Made by a program: the position numbers and the translations under genes. DNA of 19,835 nt from a bacterium (GTDB taxonomy: Bacteria; Patescibacteriota; Patescibacteriia; 2-12-FULL-60-25): positions 1 to 19,835 of the forward strand of contig JANLIO010000075.1 of the NCBI GenBank assembly GCA_024654265.1, written 5' to 3'. Of the stretch, positions 14,484 to 19,835 are shown one piece after another (positions within the stretch are counted from its first letter, which is position 1; each line of letters starts with the position of its first letter). The notes beneath the pieces were generated by a model. The model searched no databases, was not told the DNA's origin, and was given only the letters and a program-made list of their open reading frames with translations.

Positions 14484-16004
14484 ATGTCCCAAAAAGCCGT
14501 TACCTACGTCCGCGTATCCAGCAAAGAACAGCACGATCAGGGGTACTCCCCCGACGCCCAAAAGCGTCTGCTGTGGGGTTTTGCGCGTGCGAACGGCTTT
14601 GACGTGGCAGAAGAGTTTGAGGACGCGGAGACGGCGAAGGTGGCGGGACGCTCGGCCTTCAACGCCATGCTCGTGTACGTCCGCGCTCACGGGATCAAGC
14701 ATATCCTCGTCGAGAAAACCGACCGCCTGCATCGGAATTTTGCCGACTACACGAAAATTGACGACCTAATGAAAGAGCTTGATGTGACCGTGCATCTTGT
14801 GAAAGAAGGTACGAGCATCGGAAGGGATGCAAAGTCCGCCGACAAATTCATGCATGGCATTCGGACGCTCATGGCCAAGAACTTCATCGACAACTTGAGC
14901 GAAGAAACAAAAAAAGGAATGAACGAGAAAGTCTCACAGGGAGAATATCCGTCCAAAGCACCGCTCGGGTATCTGAATGTCCACGATCCGAACACAAAGA
15001 AAAACATCGTCATCGCGGACGAGCAAAACCGCGTACTCATTCAAGCCCTCTACAGCCTGTACGCGACGGGTAATCACTCGCTACAAAGCCTCATCCGAGC
15101 CGTGACGGACATGGGGCTTGCGGCGAATCTCCCCCACGGTCGCACGCTCAACAAAACGACAACGACCAAAATCTTGCAAAGCCCTTTCTACATCGGACAC
15201 TTCCGATGGAACAAACAAACCTACAAAGGAACGCATGAAGGTATTATCGACCCCGACGTATGGCAACGGGCGCAGGACGTTTTGAGCGGCAAGCGCTTGA
15301 AACAGAACAATTCAAAACAACACAATCTGATCCCGTTCGCGTTCAAGGGTATTTTTACGTGCGGGGAGTGCGAACGATGCGTCACCGCTGAAATCAAGAA
15401 AGGCCGCTACGTCTACTATCGTTGCACCAAGTACAAAACGAACTGCTCACAGCCTCCCGTGAAGGAAGAGACGATCTTGGCGAAGACTGGCGACCTCTTG
15501 GAACCCTTGCAAGCCATCGACGAGCACGGCGTGGCCTATGTGGTTGCCGCGCTCAAAGAATCGCTCGACACGAAGCGAGGCTGGCACGACAAGGCCTACG
15601 AAGCCATGCTCGTAGAAAAACTACGGCTCAAACACCGTCTCGACCGCATGTACGAAGATCGCCTCGATGAAAAAGTCGCCGAGGACTTCTACGAGCAGAA
15701 GCGCAAGGAGTACACCGACCGCATCGAAGACCTCGACATCAAAATCGCCAAACACGACCGCGCAGACATCAATTATCACGAATTCGGCGTACGCATTTTA
15801 GAACTCGCTAAAAACGCCAAGAAACTGTTTGAATTGGCCACTCCGACGGAAAAACAGGAGTTACTCCGCTATTTACTATCGAACTCGACCCTCAAGGACG
15901 AAAAACCCGAATTCACTTTGAAAAAACCGTTTTTGCAAATCGCAAAACGCTCCCCGTTGGGGGAGCGTCTCGCGTGGGGTGGCCAACGAGGATCGAACTC
16001 GTGA
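14484..16004 (+). CDS. Large serine recombinase (integrase)
   Basis: This 506-aa protein has the resolvase catalytic domain at residues 1-150: YVRVSSKEQ with nucleophile Ser12, and EKTDRLHRN with the conserved Arg pair. A recombinase domain follows (APLGYLN, then SPFYIGHFRWNKQTYKGTHE). A zinc ribbon has C293-x2-C296 and C314-x6-C321. A long coiled coil (about 360-440) precedes a C-terminal segment LFELATPTEKQELLRYLLSN. It catalyses site-specific strand exchange via a phosphoserine link. The last eight codons lie in the tRNA-His gene on the opposite strand, so GQRGSNS is encoded by the attachment site. Joining the element ends would lengthen it to about 541 residues. Confidence 0.92.
   Translation: MSQKAVTYVRVSSKEQHDQGYSPDAQKRLLWGFARANGFDVAEEFEDAETAKVAGRSAFNAMLVYVRAHGIKHILVEKTDRLHRNFADYTKIDDLMKELDVTVHLVKEGTSIGRDAKSADKFMHGIRTLMAKNFIDNLSEETKKGMNEKVSQGEYPSKAPLGYLNVHDPNTKKNIVIADEQNRVLIQALYSLYATGNHSLQSLIRAVTDMGLAANLPHGRTLNKTTTTKILQSPFYIGHFRWNKQTYKGTHEGIIDPDVWQRAQDVLSGKRLKQNNSKQHNLIPFAFKGIFTCGECERCVTAEIKKGRYVYYRCTKYKTNCSQPPVKEETILAKTGDLLEPLQAIDEHGVAYVVAALKESLDTKRGWHDKAYEAMLVEKLRLKHRLDRMYEDRLDEKVAEDFYEQKRKEYTDRIEDLDIKIAKHDRADINYHEFGVRILELAKNAKKLFELATPTEKQELLRYLLSNSTLKDEKPEFTLKKPFLQIAKRSPLGERLAWGGQRGSNS
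15944..15967 (-). terminator. Terminator for tRNA-His, embedded in the recombinase 3' end
   Basis: On the minus strand CGCTCCCC (15967-15960) pairs with GGGGAGCG (15955-15948) over CAAC and is followed by TTTT. It lies seven bases past the tRNA CCA end, inside the recombinase coding sequence. Confidence 0.7.
15974..15982 (+). repeat. Putative attR core in the tRNA-His 3' end
   Basis: GTGGGGTGG is identical to 6012-6020. On the minus strand it reads CCACCCCAC and contains C73 and the CCA end plus two acceptor-stem bases. Confidence 0.55.
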
Positions 16005-16049
16005 TAACAGGACCACAACCTGCTGTGTTACCACTACACCATGGCCACC
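15975..16049 (-). tRNA. tRNA-His (GTG)
   Basis: The minus strand folds as a complete cloverleaf. The acceptor GTGGCCA pairs with TGGCCAC, with the His-specific extra G-1 (16049) opposite C73 (15978). The D stem is GTGT/ACAC, the anticodon stem GCAGG/CCTGT has loop TTGTGGT (anticodon GTG), and the T stem ACGAG/CTCGT has loop TTCGATC. CCA is encoded (15977-15975). It overlaps the last codons of the recombinase on the plus strand. Confidence 0.95.
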
Positions 16050-16057
16050 ATGAAATA

Positions 16058-16063
16058 ATTGTA
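16058..16063 (-). promoter_or_regulatory. -10 box of the tRNA-His promoter
   Basis: TACAAT on the minus strand lies eight bases upstream of the tRNA 5' end, the usual distance for a start just before the mature tRNA. No good -35 is visible at 16-18 bases. Confidence 0.4.
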
Positions 16064-16068
16064 TGCTG

Positions 16069-16096
16069 AAAAGCTCGCAGAGAGTAGCTTTTTTTT
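16069..16096 (+). terminator. Terminator downstream of the recombinase and tRNA
   Basis: AAAAGCT (16069-16075) pairs with AGCTTTT (16086-16092) over ten bases and is followed by T residues to 16096. It could stop plus-strand transcription leaving the element before the next gene. Confidence 0.55.
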
Positions 16097-16119
16097 CTGA
16101 AAATGACAAGAGCCCAGAC

Positions 16120-16148
16120 TTGACCGAACGCAAAAACTCCCGTAGGGT
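16120..16148 (+). promoter_or_regulatory. Possible promoter of the NYN-like gene
   Basis: TTGACC (16120-16125) is 17 bases from TAGGGT (16143-16148). The -10 match is weak. An AGGAG Shine-Dalgarno follows at 16188-16192. Confidence 0.35.
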
Positions 16149-16198
16149 ACTTAACTGAACCTTGAAAACGTAAACACCGAACCCGAGAGGAGAGTACC

Positions 16199-17350
16199 AT
16201 GTCGCCTACAGCGCCTATTACGGTCCGACCAATCTACATCCACGACGGCGCGAATCCCGAGCCAACAGTGCACATCATTGTAAGTCATCCAGACATTATG
16301 AACAGTGGACATGAGCTCATGCGACGTTCTTGTGGACCGGAAAGGCTGATCGAACTCGCATCTGCATTTGGCAACGTCACTCGACGCACAGTATTCATGG
16401 ATACCGATGCCATGCAACGAACCCGGATGCTGACGCGCTGGTTTGAAATGGGGTTTGACCTCAGCGCCGAACTCCCCAACCGGGCAAAAGTCCACGGTGA
16501 TCCGAGTAACATGGCAAACCGCCTATACCGAGGAGATCCCGATTTCAGAGCTGACATCCTCGTTATTATCGCCAAGGATTCGATCACACCCGCTACGATG
16601 CGTCGGCTTTCAGAGCTTGGCATGAGGACAGTCCTGTTCAAGATCGGAGATGTCAGCAGGAGCGTCACGCGCCTATGTAGCCACGTGCTTCCGCTTCGCA
16701 GATATCTGGCCGGTGAGCAACCCCAAAGTCCGTTCCAAATTCAGACGAGCTCTTACCAACAAGTCGAGAGCTACATCAGCGAAAACGATGCAAGAGGAAA
16801 TCTCGATCGAATTCAGTCGGCAGACCCAGTGCTTGCCGGTGTTCTTCGATCCCTCCTAAGGGTCAAAACCGAGGAACACGCATTTTCTCTGAGTCAGGAC
16901 CCCCAGTTCCGAGCAACGGCACAAGATGGCACGAAGATCTTCCACGCGATCATCCTTGCGCTGGCGAGCGTCCCAGAAACAAGCGAGCGGTACGAACGGC
17001 TCGAACTCAATATTGATCTTTTTACCCTCGATTGCCTCGAGCGCGGAATCAGTTTCTACGAATGGGGAATTTGGGCTCTCAAGATCTTGGCTGAATCCAG
17101 CCTCATCCTAGCTCAGGAGTCTGAATTGTACCCCGGTCATCAAGAGTTCTTCTTCCGCCGTGACTGCAACGCTCCGGTCCACCGATTGGCACGTTTCGTT
17201 CTATCGAAAATGCCTGCCGAAGCACAAGATGAGAAGCAGGATGCGCTCGAAGTCTGCGAGGAGCCATCCAGCTCCACGCGAGAGAAAGCAACAGCAGAGC
17301 ACCCGCCACCGACCATGCGCAAGTCGTACATTCGGGCCGCGGGAAGCTAA
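16199..17350 (+). CDS. Hypothetical protein with NYN/PIN-like N-terminal half
   Basis: This is 383 aa, with AGGAG six bases before the ATG, one of the few strong ribosome sites in the window. Residues about 24-155 resemble a NYN (LabA-type PIN-like) fold: a first strand VHIIVSHPDIMNSG, TRRTVFMDTDA, a helix and GFDLSAEL, then DPSNMANRLYR, DILVIIAKDSITPATMRRL and MRTVLFKIG. The segment AKDSITP matches the SGDSDFxP motif but lacks the second Asp, so metal-dependent RNase activity is doubtful. The C-terminal 220 residues are helical with a Ser/Glu/Pro-rich tail and no recognised family. It stands alone with its own terminator, outside the integrative element. The fold assignment is tentative. Confidence 0.6.
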   Translation: MSPTAPITVRPIYIHDGANPEPTVHIIVSHPDIMNSGHELMRRSCGPERLIELASAFGNVTRRTVFMDTDAMQRTRMLTRWFEMGFDLSAELPNRAKVHGDPSNMANRLYRGDPDFRADILVIIAKDSITPATMRRLSELGMRTVLFKIGDVSRSVTRLCSHVLPLRRYLAGEQPQSPFQIQTSSYQQVESYISENDARGNLDRIQSADPVLAGVLRSLLRVKTEEHAFSLSQDPQFRATAQDGTKIFHAIILALASVPETSERYERLELNIDLFTLDCLERGISFYEWGIWALKILAESSLILAQESELYPGHQEFFFRRDCNAPVHRLARFVLSKMPAEAQDEKQDALEVCEEPSSSTREKATAEHPPPTMRKSYIRAAGS

Positions 17351-17366
17351 AGCAGGAACTCCTGCC

Positions 17367-17404
17367 AACGTCGAAGCCCCCTTCTTGGGCCTCGACGTTT
17401 TTTT
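17367..17404 (+). terminator. Rho-independent terminator
   Basis: AACGTCGAAGCCC (17367-17379) pairs with GGGCCTCGACGTT (17387-17399), with one mismatch, and is followed by a run of T to 17404. It sits 17 bases past the stop of the NYN-like gene. A smaller hairpin GCAGG-AACT-CCTGC precedes it. Confidence 0.8.
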
Positions 17405-17476
17405 ATTCCCAACATTCTTCATACAAAAAAGAAATACCAAACACGGCACTCCTTCCGTCACGATATCTCTTTTACA

Positions 17477-17661
17477 ACGACGTTCAACGTCGCGTTCTTC
17501 TCAAATTGAAATCGAGCTCAGCTCGATAAGATTAAATTGTATTACGACGTTCAACGTCGCGTTCTTCTCAAAATGAAATCGAGCTCAGCTCGATAAGATC
17601 AAATTGTATTACGACGTTCAACGTCGCATTCTTCTCAAATTGAAATCGAGCTCAGCTCGAT
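17477..17661 (+). repeat. Tandem 67-bp repeat of two alternating palindromes
   Basis: Units start at 17477, 17544 and 17611 (the last is partial). Each holds CGACGTTCAACGTCG (7-bp arms, single C centre) and ATCGAGCTCAGCTCGAT (8-bp arms, single C centre). Palindrome centres fall at 17485, 17519, 17552, 17586, 17619 and 17653, an almost constant 33-34 bp step. Linkers are A+T-rich and nearly identical between units. No gene overlaps. Possible roles are multisite protein binding, nucleoid or partition function, or RNA hairpins; none is established here. Confidence 0.85.
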
Positions 17662-17712
17662 GGTGTCTTTATTGTACCAAGTTAGAACCTATTTCCAAAA
17701 CAAATGATGTCG

Positions 17713-18040
17713 CACGCGCGGAGCGCGTGGTGGCTTGAAATTAAGCCGTACGCTCCACGAAAGCCCCGCCACCTCCTCGCTTCACTCGGCAACCCCAAAA
17801 AGAAAAAATGTTCCTTGCTTTTCGGATTTGCGCGCGACTGATTTTTTCTAAAAATGGAAAGGACATTTTTCTTTTTGGGGTTCTGCCCTCCAAGTATTCG
17901 GGCAGTGTGGCGTGGCTTCAATGCGGACTCGGTTTTGCGAAAACTATTTTCTGGGGATATGGATTTTCGCAAAACCGAGACTAATTTGTTTTTGAATTTT
18001 GTCCGCGCGGAGGAGGGGTCTGGGGAGGAATCCGCGCGGG
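17713..18040 (+). repeat. Hairpin-rich non-coding stretch
   Basis: Several inverted repeats lie close together: CACGCGC/GCGCGTG at 17713-17729; a long pair around 17791-17816 and 17856-17882 (AACCCCAAAAAG and its complement); a perfect 16-bp stem CTCGGTTTTGCGAAAA (17928-17943) with 17964-17979; and two copies of the palindrome TCCGCGCGGA near 18002 and 18031. Short open frames exist on both strands but follow the repeats and match no family. I treat the stretch as non-coding. Confidence 0.6.
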
Positions 18041-18073
18041 CTTTTGGATTTTTTGGCGAACTAATCTAAATTT

Positions 18074-18490
18074 CTACAGTCCGAAAGTTTTAGAAAGCGG
18101 AGTAAGCGCGGTCGAACTTGTCGCCTCATCGCTAACTATCGCGCCTTTGTAGGGCAGGATCACTTGTAGCATTTTGTTGGGGTTTGTTTTGGTTGTGTCA
18201 TACACCACCTCGCCTCGACCCTCAACCATTCCATTGATGATTTCCTTGCCGACAAACCCGACAGTCACATTCACAACGCCGGGCGTGTCTTTGAGCGCGT
18301 TTTCAACATTGTAGGGGCAGGAGGCGCAGTACATGCCATCAATTTTCATCGCGAGGTGGTGCAAATTTTTTGTATCTACTGCAACTTTTTGCACGGCATT
18401 ACTGTTTTCGTTATTTTTAACCGCCAAGCGAAAGCCAATGACGCCGACGAGCACCAAAGGAATAATTGTGAGAAGAAGTTTTTTATTCAT
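18074..18490 (-). CDS. merP: MerP-like periplasmic/membrane-anchored HMA-domain protein
   Basis: This 138-aa protein has an N-terminal hydrophobic segment (LLLTIIPLVLVGVIGF, residues 5-20) acting as signal or anchor. An HMA fold follows, with the metal site GMYCASC (C55, C58) in MKIDGMYCASCPYNVENAL and the later strands GVVNVTVGF and GEVVYDTTKTNP. Such proteins bind Hg(II) outside the membrane and hand it to MerT. A roughly 25-residue C-terminal tail exceeds the classical MerP length. It begins two bases after the merT-like stop and ends the operon. The metal could differ from mercury, but the neighbours favour mercury. Confidence 0.82.
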   Translation of the reverse strand: MNKKLLLTIIPLVLVGVIGFRLAVKNNENSNAVQKVAVDTKNLHHLAMKIDGMYCASCPYNVENALKDTPGVVNVTVGFVGKEIINGMVEGRGEVVYDTTKTNPNKMLQVILPYKGAIVSDEATSSTALTPLSKTFGL

Positions 18491-18492
18491 AG

Positions 18493-18864
18493 TTAGTAAA
18501 GATACTTATAAATGAGCGGAGCAAGGAACGGCACGAGCACGAATGTCAGCAAAAGATAAAGAACGACCATTGCGCAAAGCGCAATGACTATCTGCGCTGC
18601 AATCTTTTTCTTATCAAGTCTTTGCGTGCCGTCCACGCAGTCGCACACTGCCTTGTTTTTCTTTCGGATATAGAACACCGCGGCAACAATGAAAAAGAGA
18701 AGCGCGCCAATGAGAAAGTATGGTTTGTTATATCCGATTGAAAGAACGCTTGACGCGGTTCCCACGCCCAGCGCAATCAGAATCAAGGGGCCGATACAAC
18801 AGAGCGAAGCGAGAAAAGCCCCCAGCACGCCGATTTTGAAAAATGTTTTATCGTCGTTTTTCAT
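18493..18864 (-). CDS. merT: MerT-like inner-membrane transporter
   Basis: This 123-aa protein has three hydrophobic segments (about 10-35, 48-67 and 88-118). The first contains the vicinal cysteines C22-C23 in LASLCCIGPLILIALGVG, the MerT signature. A loop pair C74/C76 (VCDC) follows TM2, as expected for the cytoplasmic mercury-transfer site. MerT carries Hg(II) inward to MerA. Its ATG overlaps the TGA of the phosphatase-like gene (ATGA), indicating translational coupling, and merP follows. Confidence 0.85.
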   Translation of the reverse strand: MKNDDKTFFKIGVLGAFLASLCCIGPLILIALGVGTASSVLSIGYNKPYFLIGALLFFIVAAVFYIRKKNKAVCDCVDGTQRLDKKKIAAQIVIALCAMVVLYLLLTFVLVPFLAPLIYKYLY

Positions 18865-19313
18865 GGGTGTTTATAAAATTTCTCAAGAGCAATTTTCTGG
18901 ACTTTTTCAAGGTGAATCGTTGGTCTTTTGTTCTTTATGAAATCTATTGCCTCATCAACGGTTTTACCTTTCTTAATTAAATATGCGGCCACCATTGTTG
19001 GTGCTCGACCGTGGCCGTTTTGACAGTGGATATAAATTTTCTTTTTCATGCCCGCCAATTTTTCAATTGTTGTTACACCAAAACTCAATTGTTCGTTTGT
19101 TGGCGCAGTGTGATTTTTTATTGGAATCCAAACATAAAATTGTACGCCAAATGGAGCATCAACGCGATCTTCTTCGAGAGAAATGTCGGCCTCAATTCCT
19201 TCCCGTTTTAGTTTCTCGTCAAAATGCGTTTGGCAACACTGGTTTGTGCCAATGTAAATTCCATCGGTAATGTGGTTGTATTCCAGTGTTTTAATTTGGG
19301 GGTGTTCGTTCAT
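18861..19313 (-). CDS. Dual-specificity/tyrosine phosphatase-like protein in the mer operon
   Basis: This is 150 aa from the ATG at 19313, which overlaps the merA stop as ATGA; a TTG three codons earlier is less likely. The phosphatase P-loop is IHCQNGHGRAPT, with Cys97 and Arg103 in the HCx5R signature, and is followed by the helix MVAAYLIKKGKTVDEAI. The preceding acid loop reads IPIKNHTAPT, where relatives usually have Asp in DxxAP; here it is Asn67. Catalysis by the usual route may thus be impaired. It lies between merA and merT, coupled to both. No role for such an enzyme in mercury resistance is known to me. Arsenate reductase-like chemistry is not indicated. Confidence 0.8.
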   Translation of the reverse strand: MNEHPQIKTLEYNHITDGIYIGTNQCCQTHFDEKLKREGIEADISLEEDRVDAPFGVQFYVWIPIKNHTAPTNEQLSFGVTTIEKLAGMKKKIYIHCQNGHGRAPTMVAAYLIKKGKTVDEAIDFIKNKRPTIHLEKVQKIALEKFYKHP

Positions 19314-19835
19314 ATACAACAACTTAATTTGCTAATGTCTTTGGTAAATGACAGTGCGACAATTTTTATCGCCTCAGAAAGTGTCGGGAACATAGGGAGA
19401 GAATTGACCACATCATCAATCGTGTTTTTGTTTTTTACGAGCATCATCGCCTCGGCGATAAGCTCGCTCGCGTTCGGCGCGAGTATATGCACACCGAGAA
19501 TTTGTTTTGTTTGCGGATGAATTGCCATTTTTATCATTCCCTCGGTGCGGTGCATGATGATCGCCTTGGGAACATCGGCAAACGAAACAGTGCGGCAGGC
19601 GCAAACTCCCATTTGTTTCATTTGCTCGTCCTCTGTAAAACCGACACCTGCGAGCTGTGGGTCGGTAAAGATAGCGTAAGGCACGGTATTGTAATCAATC
19701 GAAAGCACAGTACCTTTGAGAGCGTTTTCAGCGGCCAGCGTGCCCTCGCGTCCGGCGGTTGTCTCAAGTCGTACAGGTGCACCAGTAACATCACCGACCG
19801 CAAAAATATTTTTGTTGGAAGTTTGAAAATTCTGA
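19310..19835 (-). CDS. merA: Mercuric reductase, C-terminal part (partial)
   Basis: The frame is open to the window edge, so the N-terminus is missing. It shows the FAD-binding segment NIFAVGDVTG, then TTAGREGTLAAENAL, the dimerisation domain beginning VPYAIFTDPQLAGVGFTE, HILAPNASELIAEAMMLV, and FPTLSEAIKIVALSF. It ends in SKLSCCI, the C-terminal vicinal cysteine pair that distinguishes MerA from lipoamide dehydrogenase. MerA reduces Hg(II) to Hg(0) with NADPH in the cytoplasm. It is the upstream gene of the four visible in this operon; no merR is visible. Confidence 0.88.
   Translation of the reverse strand, partial: QNFQTSNKNIFAVGDVTGAPVRLETTAGREGTLAAENALKGTVLSIDYNTVPYAIFTDPQLAGVGFTEDEQMKQMGVCACRTVSFADVPKAIIMHRTEGMIKMAIHPQTKQILGVHILAPNASELIAEAMMLVKNKNTIDDVVNSLPMFPTLSEAIKIVALSFTKDISKLSCCI

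Larger units (their letters stand above)
6012..15982 (+). mobile_element. Integrative element at tRNA-His (inferred boundaries)
   Basis: The block is G+C-richer than its flanks, all its genes are on the plus strand, and it ends in a large serine recombinase that runs into tRNA-His. The 9-base direct repeat GTGGGGTGG occurs at 6012-6020 and 15974-15982, exactly where composition changes. Contents are a lysogeny-type control module, a replication and excision module, type III restriction-modification, a membrane protein and the integrase. There are no structural phage genes and no conjugation genes, so it resembles a phage satellite or integrated plasmid. Boundaries are inferred from the repeat and the tRNA; the family and mobility mode are unproven. 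Confidence 0.75.

Noticed and set aside
16199..17350. NYN-like gene as cargo of the integrative element
   Set aside because: It lies beyond the tRNA-His and the right core repeat, with its own ribosome site and terminator.
17477..17661. CRISPR-like array
   Set aside because: The sequences between palindromes are the same in every unit, only three units exist, and no cas gene is present.
17682..17972. 96-codon minus-strand frame, and an overlapping plus-strand frame at 17854-18069
   Set aside because: Both translate the inverted repeats, overlap each other on opposite strands, and lack a convincing start or family pattern.

Overview
The window is bacterial DNA with an A+T-richer backbone interrupted by a visibly G+C-richer block. 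Gene families and architecture (large serine recombinase at a tRNA, DUF4325-type regulator, several genes without a Shine-Dalgarno sequence) resemble Patescibacteria/CPR genomes. That placement is an inference from family habits; no marker gene here proves it.

Left backbone (1-6011). The window opens with the 3' end of an unrecognised gene. A frameshifted RAYT/IS200-like transposase element follows, bounded by 24-25 bp inverted repeats. Next come a winged-helix/HATPase/STAS-like regulator (1182-2255), a minus-strand hypothetical gene split by a 7-A homopolymer frameshift (2437-4012) and flanked by a 76-77 bp direct repeat, a probable serine-recombinase C-terminal remnant, and a Fic protein (4611-5969) behind a duplicated 40-bp dyad operator.

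Integrative element (about 6012-15982, roughly 9.96 kb). All genes are on the plus strand and tightly packed: an XRE repressor, a BRO-N antirepressor-like protein and an ImmA/IrrE-like peptidase; a small ORF, a filamentous-phage gpII-like replication protein and a 58-aa excisionase-like HTH; a complete type III restriction-modification pair (Mod, Res); a 3-TM coiled-coil membrane protein; and a large serine recombinase whose 3' end runs into tRNA-His on the opposite strand. A 9-bp direct repeat GTGGGGTGG lies at both composition boundaries. At the right end it covers the tRNA CCA terminus. I infer site-specific integration at the 3' end of tRNA-His. The element also appears to bring a replacement terminator for the tRNA. 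Joining the two ends in silico gives the recombinase a longer C-terminus.

Right backbone (16050-19835). A gene with a PIN/NYN-like N-terminal half and a strong Shine-Dalgarno sequence is followed by a terminator. Then comes an array of alternating palindromes evenly spaced every 33-34 bp, and a hairpin-rich non-coding stretch. The window ends in a minus-strand mercury-type operon, merA (partial), a dual-specificity phosphatase-like gene, merT-like and merP-like, coupled by ATGA overlaps. The phosphatase is an unexpected member and has Asn where the general-acid Asp is expected.

The best candidates for something undescribed are the tRNA-His element that remodels its own integrase and carries a type III R-M plus membrane-protein cassette, the phosphatase inside the mer operon, and the alternating dyad array.
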